Assembly (NCBI RefSeq): GCF_016839145.1
Contig: NZ_CP069303.1
Span: 2,294,001-2,358,000, forward strand
Length of the DNA: 64,000 bases
Source of the DNA: Shinella sp. PSBB067
Lineage (GTDB): Bacteria; Pseudomonadota; Alphaproteobacteria; Rhizobiales; Rhizobiaceae
Reading direction: 5' to 3'
In this document: one piece after another, positions 9,302 to 17,920 of the stretch
How positions within the stretch are numbered: the stretch's first letter is position 1
Layout of the letters: each line of letters begins with the position of its first letter
Position numbers and translations under genes: made by a program
The notes under the pieces: generated by a model
Seen by the model: the letters and a program-made list of their open reading frames with translations, nothing else
Database searches by the model: none
Told to the model about the DNA's origin: nothing

Positions 9302-10126
9302 ATGCATCTTGGGGCGATGACCTTACCGACCATTCTCCACGATGCCATATGCAGCCTTCCGTTCGGTGCCAGGCCGGAAGATTGTCTGCCGCAACCTTTC
9401 TGGTCCATCTTCCTTTCCGGCGAAACCATATCGACGATGCTAGCGACCCTCGTTGGCGCCCTCGTGGGCGGCGCTGCAACTTACTTTGCCGAGCGGCGAC
9501 TTCACGTGGGGATAGAAAAGGAGGGGTTGCAGACGCAACTGCTCCGCAGCCTTCTTACCCTCGTCCACGTCCAGTCAGATTTGCAAAGCCTAATCAAGAT
9601 TATTGAAGAGGCCGAACAGAACGCTAAGGAAAAGGAAATTCCGAGCGAGGGGAAAATCCAGCTTTGGCAAGTGATGCCCCGCTTTTGGTTCTATCCGGTC
9701 GTCTCACAGCCAGATTTGGAGACCACGCTCGCGGTGGTGAGGCTGAGAGACCGGAAGCTAGTGGAGAAAACGGCAGGCTTGCTCGCCAATTTCAATGCCC
9801 TCATCTCGCACATCGCAACATATAACGATCGCATGGAGAGATACGAAGAGTATATGAAAGATCACACATACGAGACAGACGGTCGTTCATATTTTAAGCA
9901 TCGCCCCGGCGACGTAAATCAGGCGCGCTTCTCCGCGAACCTTGCCTATCTTGCAGATCATATTGCGTCCACAGCCACTCAGCTATTCGCCGAGTGTAGG
10001 GAAGCTCAAGAGCGGCTTTTCGCTGTCTCGGAGAAATTCTTTGGCTCCGCTGATTTTTTGCGTTTGCCGGAGACAGGGGCGAGCGTAGAACAAACCGACA
10101 AACCCGTTGAGGGCCAGCATCCGTGA
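9302..10126 (+). CDS. Unknown membrane-anchored protein (accessory gene of the element)
   Basis: About 274 aa if the ATG at 9302 is used; ATGs at 9317 and 9437 are alternatives and none has a clear ribosome site. One hydrophobic segment (MLATLVGALVGGAATYFAE) lies near residue 46, immediately at the N-terminus if 9437 is the start, followed by about 210 mostly helical residues. The gene runs against the structural operon, sits at the element edge and looks more AT-rich than its neighbours, all typical of a moron or cargo gene. No family is recognised. An exclusion or defence role is possible but not shown. Confidence 0.6.
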   Translation: MHLGAMTLPTILHDAICSLPFGARPEDCLPQPFWSIFLSGETISTMLATLVGALVGGAATYFAERRLHVGIEKEGLQTQLLRSLLTLVHVQSDLQSLIKIIEEAEQNAKEKEIPSEGKIQLWQVMPRFWFYPVVSQPDLETTLAVVRLRDRKLVEKTAGLLANFNALISHIATYNDRMERYEEYMKDHTYETDGRSYFKHRPGDVNQARFSANLAYLADHIASTATQLFAECREAQERLFAVSEKFFGSADFLRLPETGASVEQTDKPVEGQHP

Positions 10127-10154
10127 AAGCGGAGCTTGCCGGGCTGTTCGTGAT

Positions 10155-10331
10155 CTAAATTCTTTTCGCGCGCAGGATGTTCATGGAGGCCTCTGGCGAG
10201 AGGGTCTCGGCGTCTTTCAATTCCGCCTTCCGCTCGTCGTAGATCGAGACGTCGGCAGCATCCTCGGCTGCTTCCGCCTGGCGCTGCCGGCGGCGCCCTT
10301 CCGCCTCGATCAACTGCTTCTTGGTGACCAT
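10155..10331 (-). CDS. Small charged protein of unknown function
   Basis: A 58-aa frame beginning MVTKKQLIEAEGRRRQRQ, rich in Lys, Glu and Arg and probably helical. GGAGG lies seven bases before the ATG, a good ribosome site that fixes the start. It lies 22 bases beyond the terminator that closes the leftward operon, so it depends on read-through or its own promoter. No family recognised. Confidence 0.5.
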   Translation of the reverse strand: MVTKKQLIEAEGRRRQRQAEAAEDAADVSIYDERKAELKDAETLSPEASMNILRAKRI

Positions 10332-10353
10332 GCGTGCGCCTCCGGCAATAAAG

Positions 10354-10382
10354 AAAGCCCCGGGTGACGCATCCGGGGCTTT
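10354..10382 (-). terminator. Rho-independent terminator of the leftward operon
   Basis: AAAGCCCCGG/CCGGGGCTTT form a perfect 10-bp stem with a 9-base loop. Read leftward it is followed by a T-rich tract (TTTCTTTATT), so it terminates transcription after the gene at 10460-10951. Confidence 0.8.
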
Positions 10383-10459
10383 CTCGTCCAACAAACGGGC
10401 GAGGAGGATCGCCCCTCGCAATATGGAGTATTCCAGACTTCACGGCGCCCGTCGAGGCT

Positions 10460-10951
10460 TTATTCGGCATCAGGCAGCTTGCCGCCGTCCTTGAGCAATT
10501 TCTCTGCCTCTTCCTTACGCCGGGCAATACCGCGTTCCGCAGCGCGCACGACCTTTTCTATGCGTACGCGCTCCGCAGGGGTGTCTGTGATCATAGCCGG
10601 GAGCGCCGCCAATGCACGCTTGCATGCTGCGACAACATAGTCGATCGCTGCTGTTGCCTCGTCGGCTCGGACAGCCTTCCGGCCCCTTTCAGCGATCCGC
10701 TGCTCGATCTCGGCCGCCCGGGCGTCCCGCACGCGCGCGTCGGCCGAACTCTTGGTTTTTTCGGCGGCTCTCTCCTGCCAGTACCGAGTATAGCCGCGCA
10801 CCGCGGCTAATATCGTAGTCGTTCCCCGGCCCGACCTCTGAATGAACCCGTCCTGCACCAACTGCGACACTCTCTTGCGGCTGATGCCAAGCATGTCACC
10901 GGCGTGCGCCAGCGTGATCACGGTGTCGGGATCGAATGCTTCCTTCGCCAT
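10460..10951 (-). CDS. Helix-turn-helix protein, possibly terminase small subunit-like (Nu1 type)
   Basis: A 163-aa protein. The N-terminus carries a winged-helix/MerR-like reading head (LAHAGDMLGISRKRVSQLVQ, about 14-35) followed by a long charged helix and a C-terminal Lys/Glu-rich tail. This layout resembles Nu1-type small terminase or DNA-packaging recognition proteins, but also simple phage regulators. AGAGGAG before the ATG fixes the start. It is the last gene before the operon terminator and is separated from the D-protein gene by a 206-base gap with palindromic sites. The terminase reading is an inference; no large subunit is encoded in the window. Confidence 0.5.
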   Translation of the reverse strand: MAKEAFDPDTVITLAHAGDMLGISRKRVSQLVQDGFIQRSGRGTTTILAAVRGYTRYWQERAAEKTKSSADARVRDARAAEIEQRIAERGRKAVRADEATAAIDYVVAACKRALAALPAMITDTPAERVRIEKVVRAAERGIARRKEEAEKLLKDGGKLPDAE

Positions 10952-11123
10952 GGCGAAAGCTCCTCTCAAGTGGAAATGGAAACGGAAAAAAGAAATCGAA
11001 AAAATCGGGCAAGGGTCGGGGGCATGTCTGTCCGCACCGGGCCGGCCCTATGGACGGTCCCTAAGGCCCCGGGGGGCCTGTCATAACTCTTCCGCCGCTT
11101 CCCCGACCGTTCCATGCATTGCG

Positions 11124-11141
11124 TGACATCGAGCGATGTCA
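11124..11141. promoter_or_regulatory. Palindromic site TGACATCG-AG-CGATGTCA, candidate operator
   Basis: A perfect 8-base inverted repeat in the 206-base gap upstream of the HTH gene. The longer string TTGCGTGACATCG (11119-11131) recurs exactly at 19306-19318, and GTCAC-type half-sites cluster at both places. It is a candidate binding site of an element-encoded regulator. Confidence 0.4.
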
Positions 11142-11157
11142 CATGTCACAAGGTACG

Positions 11158-12189
11158 TCACGTTTCGCGCCGGCTATCCTTCCCGGCACCGCCCTTAGGC
11201 TGACCGAGATCAAGAGACGTGATGAAGCCGCCGCGGGAATAGGTGTGGCTGACACCGTCGATGCGGTAAGTCCCGTCAACGCCTGGCCGGCAACCGGAAA
11301 CCATGCACTCGCCTTCGGGCTGCGCGCCGATGTTCCCCTCGATCGTCACCGAGCCCTCACCGCTTCGGCGGTCAGCCTCGGCGGCATCGGAGCCAGCTTG
11401 CTCGTTCGCCCGATCCTCATCGGCTTCCGGGTAGAGGGCGACCTTTGTGGTGACGCCTCCTTCGGTTCCGGTCTCCGCCTTCTGAACCTTCCACTCGGCC
11501 GCTTTCGGATCGTACCAGCGTGTGGCCGTTTCCTTCTCGACAGGGCGGCCGAGGAGCGGAGCGATGTCGTAGCTATGAAGGTTCTCACCCCAGATCGCCG
11601 AAACCACCGGTAGGGCCTGACCTGAGGGGTTCGTCCCGCCATTGCGCTTTGCGAGGATCGCGGTCTTTCCGACGATCTTGAAGGTTCCACCGACCTCCCG
11701 GGCGATGCGCTCGCCGAATGCGACAAAACTCTCGTCGTCGAGCGCCATGTAGGGACGGGAGATAGAAGCGAACGCCTGGTCGACCTTCACGGAAATCCCG
11801 GCAGTTTCGGCCGCGGCCTGCATGGCCTCTTCGATCGTCTTGTCGTCGAAGTGCCGGCGTTGCCGTTGCTTGGCCTTGTCGCGCGTGTCCATGCCCTTCG
11901 CGCTCACGCTGATTGTGCGCCCGCTACGGCTCCCCGTCGCCCTCACCTCGTCGACAGTGCCATCGAACACCGTGCCGATCCCTTCGCCCTCCCATCCGAG
12001 CTTGATCGTCACCGGCGCTTTGACGGTCGGCATGAGGGCCCGCCCGTCCGTGTCATCGATAACGATCGACGCGGTATCGCTCGAGCTCCCGGCCTTGTCG
12101 CTGACATTCAGGCTGATCAACAAGGGCGCGAGCACGGCGCTGATGTCCTCGCCGCCGATGATCACCTCGAATACTGCTCTCTTGGTCAT
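11158..12189 (-). CDS. Phage tail hub / late control protein D family
   Basis: A 343-aa protein with the features of the P2 gpD family: an N-terminal β-rich tail-hub domain (ISAVLAPLLISLNVSDKAG…DTASIVIDDTDGRA) and the mid-protein block with SAKGMDTRDKAK and FGERIAREVGGTFK. In P2-like phages gpD is a baseplate hub component. The ATG overlaps the previous stop by four bases (ATGA), so translation is coupled. It is the only baseplate-type gene visible. The 3' end is followed by the palindrome-bearing gap. Confidence 0.85.
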   Translation of the reverse strand: MTKRAVFEVIIGGEDISAVLAPLLISLNVSDKAGSSSDTASIVIDDTDGRALMPTVKAPVTIKLGWEGEGIGTVFDGTVDEVRATGSRSGRTISVSAKGMDTRDKAKQRQRRHFDDKTIEEAMQAAAETAGISVKVDQAFASISRPYMALDDESFVAFGERIAREVGGTFKIVGKTAILAKRNGGTNPSGQALPVVSAIWGENLHSYDIAPLLGRPVEKETATRWYDPKAAEWKVQKAETGTEGGVTTKVALYPEADEDRANEQAGSDAAEADRRSGEGSVTIEGNIGAQPEGECMVSGCRPGVDGTYRIDGVSHTYSRGGFITSLDLGQPKGGAGKDSRRET

Positions 12190-12458
12190 TCCGTGTCCTC
12201 TGGAACCAAGCGCGCGAATGCGTTCGGCGGAAGGTTGGTGCCGAGGTGGCCGCTTCCCATGGCGATCTCCTGGCGGCGGAGCTCGGCCGGGTCCGGCTGC
12301 TCAACATTGCTCAAAGAGACGTCGTTTCCGACGACGCGAAGCGTGATGGCGGGGAGTTTGGCACCCAGGCGTGGGAAGAAGATTTTGACGCCACCGTCGC
12401 TATTGGCTCTGACGATGGCCGCGGTGCGGCCGGAGAGGATTTCGCTTAAGGTTTCCAT
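12186..12458 (-). CDS. Small phage protein of unknown function between capsid and D genes
   Basis: A 90-aa protein starting METLSEILSGRTAAIVRAN. It contains a β-rich N-terminal half and ends in an acidic tail overlapping the D-protein start by four bases. It does not show the LysM-like pattern of tail protein X, which often precedes D. The position between the major capsid gene and D suggests a head or tail accessory role. No family is recognised. Confidence 0.6.
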   Translation of the reverse strand: METLSEILSGRTAAIVRANSDGGVKIFFPRLGAKLPAITLRVVGNDVSLSNVEQPDPAELRRQEIAMGSGHLGTNLPPNAFARLVPEDTE

Positions 12459-12522
12459 TTGCGCGCTCCTGCATGGCAGAGGGAAAGGCATGGGGCCGGT
12501 GATGCCGGCCCCTGCAACAAGG

Positions 12523-13554
12523 TCAGGTGCGGCGCGCGCGCTGCAAAAGGCCCGGGCGGGTGCAGATGTGCAGCACGTTGCGCTGCATCTCGCCGCGGAT
12601 GCCCTTGTCATTGGGCATGGGCCACTGCTTAGCGTAGGTCGGCTTGCCGAAGGTGTTGACCGTCTCGCTGTAATCCGCCGGTGCATAGTAGGTCCGGAAC
12701 AGGCCTTTCAGGCCGACCGGGAAGAATTTGGCGTAGTCAGTTCCAATACCAACGAGGGCACCGTCGCCCTCATCGTCGATAGCGCCGTAATTTTCCCAGA
12801 CGATCCCGCCGAACTCGAATATCGGATTGCTCGCCCGGTTCTTGCCGACGTAGCTTTCTTGCAGGATGCGGCTCTCCGACCATCCGCGGTAGGTTTCACG
12901 CACTTCGCGGTGCTTGAGCAGGTTGTCGAAGAAATTGTCGCCGACCAGCGCGTGAACATAGTTGAAGCTGATGGCCCCTGCCGATTTTCGAGCCGCGCGA
13001 ATGATGCGGGTGCACCGCTCCCTCAAGACGCCGTCGATCGGATCGGCATTGTCGAGGTCGAAGTCGATCTCCTCGGGAGGCGCCACACCGAACGTGCTGA
13101 AAAGATCGAGGGTCTGCCCGCCCTTATAGGTGACAATACCCTGTACGGCGCCGAGGCGCGCGTACTCGTCGGTAAGGTCGAGATCATCGACGTGCGTCTT
13201 CATCTCGCGCATGACGACGCCCTGAACGGTCTGCAACTGGCTTTCCGTGCCGAATGCACGGATGTTCTGCACGCTGTCCGCATACACAGACCAATCGCGC
13301 TGGAAGTGCGGGATCGTCAGGTCCTGGATGGTGCGCTTTGGCATATCGCGCGTCTCGCCAGGCGCGCCGCGCGGAGACGGGGTAACAAGCTGGATCGTGT
13401 CGCCGATCCGCTCGATCGCCACCTTCGTCGTGTGAACGCTCTCCACCTCAAATAGGCCCATGTCACCCAGACGGGAAGAACGGGGCCTGAGCTCGCTGAG
13501 AGCGTCGGTGAGGGAAACGATGCTGAAGGCATCGGAATTGAAGATATCGAGCAT
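12523..13554 (-). CDS. Major capsid protein, lambda gpE type
   Basis: A 343-aa protein, close to the 341 aa of lambda gpE and with the same pattern: N-terminal LDIFNSDAFSIVSLTDALS, the TPSPRGAPGE loop, a central LGAVQGIVTYKGG segment, and C-terminal GLFRTYYAPADYSETVNT followed by the KQWPM block. These are family features of Phage_cap_E HK97-fold capsid proteins. The frame runs open upstream, but AAGGAAAGCCCC before ATG at 13554 fixes the start. It lies 10 bases after the protease gene, the usual lambda C-E order. Confidence 0.9.
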   Translation of the reverse strand: MLDIFNSDAFSIVSLTDALSELRPRSSRLGDMGLFEVESVHTTKVAIERIGDTIQLVTPSPRGAPGETRDMPKRTIQDLTIPHFQRDWSVYADSVQNIRAFGTESQLQTVQGVVMREMKTHVDDLDLTDEYARLGAVQGIVTYKGGQTLDLFSTFGVAPPEEIDFDLDNADPIDGVLRERCTRIIRAARKSAGAISFNYVHALVGDNFFDNLLKHREVRETYRGWSESRILQESYVGKNRASNPIFEFGGIVWENYGAIDDEGDGALVGIGTDYAKFFPVGLKGLFRTYYAPADYSETVNTFGKPTYAKQWPMPNDKGIRGEMQRNVLHICTRPGLLQRARRT

Positions 13555-13564
13555 GGGGCTTTCC

Positions 13565-14827
13565 TTACTTGTTGTTGAGGGCAGCGGCAGCGGCGGCCCA
13601 GCCGCGCTTTGCCGCAGCGGCATCGGAATGGAGGGCAGCGAACGGCCCACCTGGCCCGATCTCCTGGGACGACGCCGCCCGCTCCGCGATCGTCGGAATG
13701 TGGGACGTGGCGTGAGCGGCCGAGGACTTCTCTTCCGGAAGGGCAGCGAGCGCGGTCTTTGCGGCGTCGACACCCATGCCGGCCGTGAAGGCGAATGAGC
13801 GAGCCGATGTTGGTCGGCTCCCGGCCTCGGGCAGTTCAAGGATGGATTTGATGCGGGTACGTTCGGCCGCTACGGCCTGTGCAGTTTCTTCGTCGCGATA
13901 CATTTTCGCAGGTCTCCTGTTTTGAGGGGAAGTTGCCTTTGTGGGGCGAGATAAATCGGCAAGAACCTCATCAAGGGTGCCGATACGATCGGCGAGGCCC
14001 GCGTCTATGGCCTCCTGCCCGATGAAGACGTCTGCTTCGGTTTCGCGCGCTTTCTTCGCGCTGAGACGCGCCTTTCCGCGCCCGGCCTCGACGGTCTCGA
14101 GGAAGCGGTCGTAGAAGGCGAGAACGTCCTTCTGCATTTCCGCACGGACGTTTTCCGAAAGAGGGCCGAACGGGTGTCCGTCGACCTTCTTTGCCCCGGC
14201 ATGAATGAGCGTCGGCCGCAGCCCCTTGGCGCTCATCTCGCCGGATCGGTCGACATGCATCATGACGACGCCGATCGATCCGACCAGCGATGTCGGCGAG
14301 ACCACGATAACATCGGCCCCGCTGACAATGCCGAAGCCGGCGCTCGCGGCGACATCGTTGACGACGGCAACGACGTGCATCCGCTTGCGCAAATTCCGGA
14401 CCTTGGCGGCGATCCCGTACATGCCGGTTGCTTCGCCGCCATAGCTGTTCATGTCGATGACGAGGTTTTCGAGATGGCCCGCCCTCGCCTCGGCATCGAC
14501 CTCGTCGAGTTGCGCGCCGATCCCCTCGTAAGAGGTGAGGCCTGAGCTCGCGCCGATCCACGCGCCACGGTTCACTAGAGAGCCGTCGATCGTGATGATC
14601 GCGGTCTTTCCCGCGGCGCGGGTGAAGCGGCGGCGGCCGGCACCATCGGGCCGCTCGTTCGTGCCGATAAATCGGCTCGCGTCCGGAGTGGCCTGGCCGT
14701 CTACTACGGCGCCGAGGACGATCCGGCCCTCGAGAACGTTCAAGATGGTCGCGGCCTTATCCGGATGCACAAGCAGCGGCCGGTTGAGTACGCGATCGGC
14801 AAGCAGCGGGAGGTAGTTTCCAGACAT
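13565..14827 (-). CDS. Capsid assembly protease, peptidase S49 family (lambda gpC-like)
   Basis: A 420-aa protein. The S49/ClpP-fold domain (about 70-290) carries the nucleophile Ser162 in DVAASAGF and the candidate base Lys213 in HAGAKKVDG, plus GSIGVVMMH. The C-terminal 120 residues, rich in Ala, Ser and Glu, resemble the scaffold-like extension of lambda gpC/Nu3, which is consumed during head maturation. The start codon shares bases with the tape-measure stop (TAATG), so the protease is translationally coupled to a tail gene. That order is unusual, because head genes normally follow portal and terminase. Confidence 0.88.
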   Translation of the reverse strand: MSGNYLPLLADRVLNRPLLVHPDKAATILNVLEGRIVLGAVVDGQATPDASRFIGTNERPDGAGRRRFTRAAGKTAIITIDGSLVNRGAWIGASSGLTSYEGIGAQLDEVDAEARAGHLENLVIDMNSYGGEATGMYGIAAKVRNLRKRMHVVAVVNDVAASAGFGIVSGADVIVVSPTSLVGSIGVVMMHVDRSGEMSAKGLRPTLIHAGAKKVDGHPFGPLSENVRAEMQKDVLAFYDRFLETVEAGRGKARLSAKKARETEADVFIGQEAIDAGLADRIGTLDEVLADLSRPTKATSPQNRRPAKMYRDEETAQAVAAERTRIKSILELPEAGSRPTSARSFAFTAGMGVDAAKTALAALPEEKSSAAHATSHIPTIAERAASSQEIGPGGPFAALHSDAAAAKRGWAAAAAALNNK

Positions 14828-17193
14828 TAACGAGCCTCCAAATCGGCATGAACGCCTCGCATCGAACCTCTCAAGAGGCTGCGCAACTTCTCCTCGACGA
14901 TCCGCGCCGTTTCGTGCGGGTCTGTGGCTCCATTGACATTGATCACGACCGAGGTCGGCGGACCGCTATCTCTACCCGCTTGGCTCATTGGCGTGATCGT
15001 GCCGCCGGTCGTCGGGGTGAAGATTTCAGGTTCTTCCTCACCAACCACATACGAGCCGCCTCGAGCCACCGGCCCGCCGCTCTTGCGATGGCCGGAGACC
15101 TGCTCGCCGCCGCCCGTCTCACCGCCGCCGCCGAACAGCCCGCCGAGCGAGATCATGTTGCTGAGATCGATCCGGCCGATCGCTGCCCGGATGCGGGAGG
15201 GGATCGTCTTCACCCACTCGATGAGGGCGTCGATTTTGCTCATCATCCCGTCCCACAGGGACTGGATGAGTTGCGAGCCAGCATCGTAAAGCGCCTTGGT
15301 CCCGAGCTTGATAGCCTCGGCGATCCGGGTCGTGACCTCATAGGCGCTCTGCTCGAGCTTCGCCTTGTCGCTCTCCGAAAGGACTTCCTTTTCGAAGAAC
15401 GATCCGAACCACCCGGCGGCGGCCGAGATTTTCTCACCGAGATACGAGAACGCATCACCGATGGCGGTGATCGTGGTTTTCACGGGCTCGAGGACAGGGC
15501 CGAGAGCATCAAAGACCGGCTGCAACTGCTCGCCGATCGCGCTGGCGACACCGGAGACGACGGATGTGATCCGGTCCCAATAGCGCCACATGAGCGCGCC
15601 GGCCGCGGCGACAGCAGCGACGCCCACCGCGATCAGTCCCCATGCAGGCGCAGAGATCGCCGCCAAGGCGGCACCCACGGCCGACAGCGCCCCGCTGATG
15701 GCGGAGACACCAGGCACGGCAAGAGCCATCGCCTTGAGGGCCGTGGTGACGGTCTGGATGCCGGTCAGCTTCATGCCGCTCATCGCGCCGAGCGCTGCTT
15801 GCAGCCCGACAGCGCTCTTTACCGCGCGGCTCGCGCCGATAGCGGCCCGCCCGACCGTGTTGAAGCCGAGCGCGAGCATCGAGAGCACGCCGCCGCGCCC
15901 GAGCAGTCCAACGAACCGAAGGCCGGCGAGAGCGACGCGGAAGCCGACGATCGCGCTCGTCGCGATGACGATGTTCCGAACGAGTTCCGGATTGGCCTCG
16001 GTCCACGCCGAGAACTTGAGCGCGATCTCACCGAGAGGCACGAGGAGCTTGTTGAGCGCCGGCAGCAACGCGCCGCCGATCGTCAAAGCGATGTCGCCAA
16101 GCTGCGATTTGAAGCGCTGGAGCTTATAGGCCGAGGTTGCCGCGCGCTTCTCGAACTCTTTGCCGACGCTGTTCAGATACTTCTGCTCATCCGCCGTCAG
16201 CGCCAGAGCGTTGCGGAGGAGGTCGACGTTGTTCAGGAGCGGAGCAAGCGCGCGGGCTTCATCGCCGAACAGGTTCGACATCACCGATGCCTGCATGTGC
16301 TCCGGAAGCTGGCCGAGCTTCTCGACCACCTTAAGGGTCGTGCCGACCGCGTCCTTCTGCATGGCCTTGGCGACCTTCTTCGCATCCATGCCAAGCGTCT
16401 TCCACGCCGTGCGCTGCGATTTCGTCGCGCTCGCGCCCTTGGTGAGGGCGCGGCCCATGTTGCGGAACGACGTCGCCGCAACCTCGCTCTCGGCGCCGGC
16501 GGAGATCATGGCCGCGCCGAATGCAAGCGTTTGCTCCTTCGCGAAGCCGTAGAATTCGCCTTGCGAGGCGACGCGCTTCGTGAAGTCGATGAGGTCGCGC
16601 GAGCTCGCCGCCGTGGCGTCCGACACGAAGTTGACCGCGTCGGCATAAGCGGCGGTCTGCTCGTTGGTGAGGCCGAGGGCGGTGCGGATTTTGGCGAGAG
16701 CCTCGCCGGCCTCGGCGCCGCTCATTTCCCACGCAACCGCGGCCTTCGCGACCAGGCGCGTGAAATCGAAGAGGTCTTCGTCCGGCACGCCGGCCTGCGC
16801 GGCGGCGGCTGACAGCGCCGCGAGGTCATTCACGGCGAGCGGAATTTCGGTGACGGCCAGCTTCCGCAGCCGCTTACCGTACTCGTCGAGCCCCTTCGTG
16901 TCGAAGCCCGAGACCTTGGCGATATCCGCCATGGCGCTTTCGAAGTCCATGGCGTTCTTGATGGGCGCGCCGAGAGCCTGCTTGAGCAGATAGAAGCCGG
17001 CAACAGCATCGACCATCCCGCCGCGCGCCCGGTCGAGCGCAGCATTGTTGTTGTCGATCGCGGTGCGCAGGCGATCGCCGAAGTTGCCGCCGGTCGCCTT
17101 GTTCAAACCGAGGAGCGACTTCGTCACCGCGCGGGCGGGCGCGGTGACCTGATCGATGAGGCGAACGACGAGCGATGAGGTGAGGGTGCTCAT
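14827..17193 (-). CDS. Phage tail tape measure protein
   Basis: A 788-aa protein. The N-terminal third has the tape-measure core of the TP901 type (FESAMADIAKVSGF near 75, followed by LAALSAAAAQAGV), and hydrophobic segments lie in the middle (IVIATSAIVGF near 405, and SAPAWGLIAVGVAAVAAAG near 510). The C-terminus is Gly- and Ser-rich with GGSYVVGEEEPEIF. In tailed phages this protein sets tail length and reaches the channel during ejection. ATGA overlap with the upstream gene and TAATG overlap with the protease gene show one polycistron. Confidence 0.88.
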   Translation of the reverse strand: MSTLTSSLVVRLIDQVTAPARAVTKSLLGLNKATGGNFGDRLRTAIDNNNAALDRARGGMVDAVAGFYLLKQALGAPIKNAMDFESAMADIAKVSGFDTKGLDEYGKRLRKLAVTEIPLAVNDLAALSAAAAQAGVPDEDLFDFTRLVAKAAVAWEMSGAEAGEALAKIRTALGLTNEQTAAYADAVNFVSDATAASSRDLIDFTKRVASQGEFYGFAKEQTLAFGAAMISAGAESEVAATSFRNMGRALTKGASATKSQRTAWKTLGMDAKKVAKAMQKDAVGTTLKVVEKLGQLPEHMQASVMSNLFGDEARALAPLLNNVDLLRNALALTADEQKYLNSVGKEFEKRAATSAYKLQRFKSQLGDIALTIGGALLPALNKLLVPLGEIALKFSAWTEANPELVRNIVIATSAIVGFRVALAGLRFVGLLGRGGVLSMLALGFNTVGRAAIGASRAVKSAVGLQAALGAMSGMKLTGIQTVTTALKAMALAVPGVSAISGALSAVGAALAAISAPAWGLIAVGVAAVAAAGALMWRYWDRITSVVSGVASAIGEQLQPVFDALGPVLEPVKTTITAIGDAFSYLGEKISAAAGWFGSFFEKEVLSESDKAKLEQSAYEVTTRIAEAIKLGTKALYDAGSQLIQSLWDGMMSKIDALIEWVKTIPSRIRAAIGRIDLSNMISLGGLFGGGGETGGGEQVSGHRKSGGPVARGGSYVVGEEEPEIFTPTTGGTITPMSQAGRDSGPPTSVVINVNGATDPHETARIVEEKLRSLLRGSMRGVHADLEAR

Positions 17194-17630
17194 CTACCGG
17201 CCTCCGCAAGAATGGCAGGAAGAGGCTCGGCGAGGCGCGGATCACCCGGCAGCATCTGCGCGCGCATGGTCCGGAATGCATGGCGGAACATCGCATAGAC
17301 CGCGTCTTGATGGGCCAGTGCCGCGCGCAGCGCGGCTGGCCGAGGCAGGCCACAAAGCACCTCCAACAGCGCAGCGGTCGTGTTGGCTGGATGGATTTCG
17401 GCATTGGTCCTCGCGCGGTCCTGCATGATCGCGCCGATTACGAGGGTCTCCTCCGCTGTGGGCCAATGGACGTCGATCCTGTTGGCCCGCACCGTTTGCA
17501 AAAGGGGTCGCATCGACACCTTCGACGAAATGACCGGAAGCGCCTCGATCTTCATGCTCACGCCCGCACCACGAACCTTTGCGGGTGGTGACTTCGCGCT
17601 ATCCGACGCGGATCGAAGGAAGTGCTTCAT
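17190..17630 (-). CDS. Unknown phage protein upstream of the tape measure, possibly tail assembly related
   Basis: A 146-aa, mostly helical protein with no membrane segment. GAGGT seven bases before ATG at 17630 supports this start; an internal ATG (MKIEALPV, 17555) is possible. It overlaps the tape-measure start by four bases and follows the gpE-like gene, the position of the second tail assembly chaperone reading in many phages. Sequence alone gives no family. Confidence 0.6.
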   Translation of the reverse strand: MKHFLRSASDSAKSPPAKVRGAGVSMKIEALPVISSKVSMRPLLQTVRANRIDVHWPTAEETLVIGAIMQDRARTNAEIHPANTTAALLEVLCGLPRPAALRAALAHQDAVYAMFRHAFRTMRAQMLPGDPRLAEPLPAILAEAGR

Positions 17631-17635
17631 CGCAT

Positions 17636-17920
17636 CTACCTCACCAGGCCCTCACCGATGACGCGGCGCAGTGTTCTCACGTCCGAGGGATGCAGGCTCC
17701 TCGCGACGCGGATCGAGATGCCGCAAATCGTCGATATTGCAACTGCGCCTGTCCGCTCGGCGCTGAGAGGCCGGCCGACACGCTGACGCTCTGCACGGAT
17801 CGCGCGCGCAATTACCGGACGATCGGCCGGGACCAGGCGGCGGACAATAATGGTGTCGAGCATGGTTGCGCCAATCGGAACGGGCACCCGCAATCTGACG
17901 ATCTGAGGCTCTTTGCTCAT
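17636..17920 (-). CDS. Putative tail assembly chaperone (P2 gpE-like)
   Basis: A 94-aa protein. The pattern at the N-terminus (VRLRVPVPIGATMLDTIIVRRL…DRPVIARAIR) resembles small P2 gpE-type tail chaperones, which bind the tape measure before tail tube assembly. It lies two genes before the tape-measure gene, as expected. The ATG at 17920 overlaps the upstream stop by one base (TGATG); a GTG three bases earlier is possible. Similarity is judged by eye and is modest. Confidence 0.5.
   Translation of the reverse strand: MSKEPQIVRLRVPVPIGATMLDTIIVRRLVPADRPVIARAIRAERQRVGRPLSAERTGAVAISTICGISIRVARSLHPSDVRTLRRVIGEGLVR

Noticed and set aside
8948..9307. Minus-strand frame across the tRNA 3' end
   Set aside because: It runs through the tRNA-Arg gene and the attachment repeat and has no ribosome site or family similarity.
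10460..10951. Firm call as terminase small subunit
   Set aside because: Only the N-terminal HTH is convincing, the gene is last in the operon, and there is no large terminase subunit, so it is kept as a tentative call.
12186..12458. Tail protein X (LysM-like) next to gpD
   Set aside because: Position fits, but the sequence lacks the short LysM pattern (GDTLDxI…YG) of the X family.
14848..16812. 654-codon plus-strand frame opposite the tape measure gene
   Set aside because: Antisense shadow; low-complexity Arg/Ala/Asp-rich translation and no start signal.
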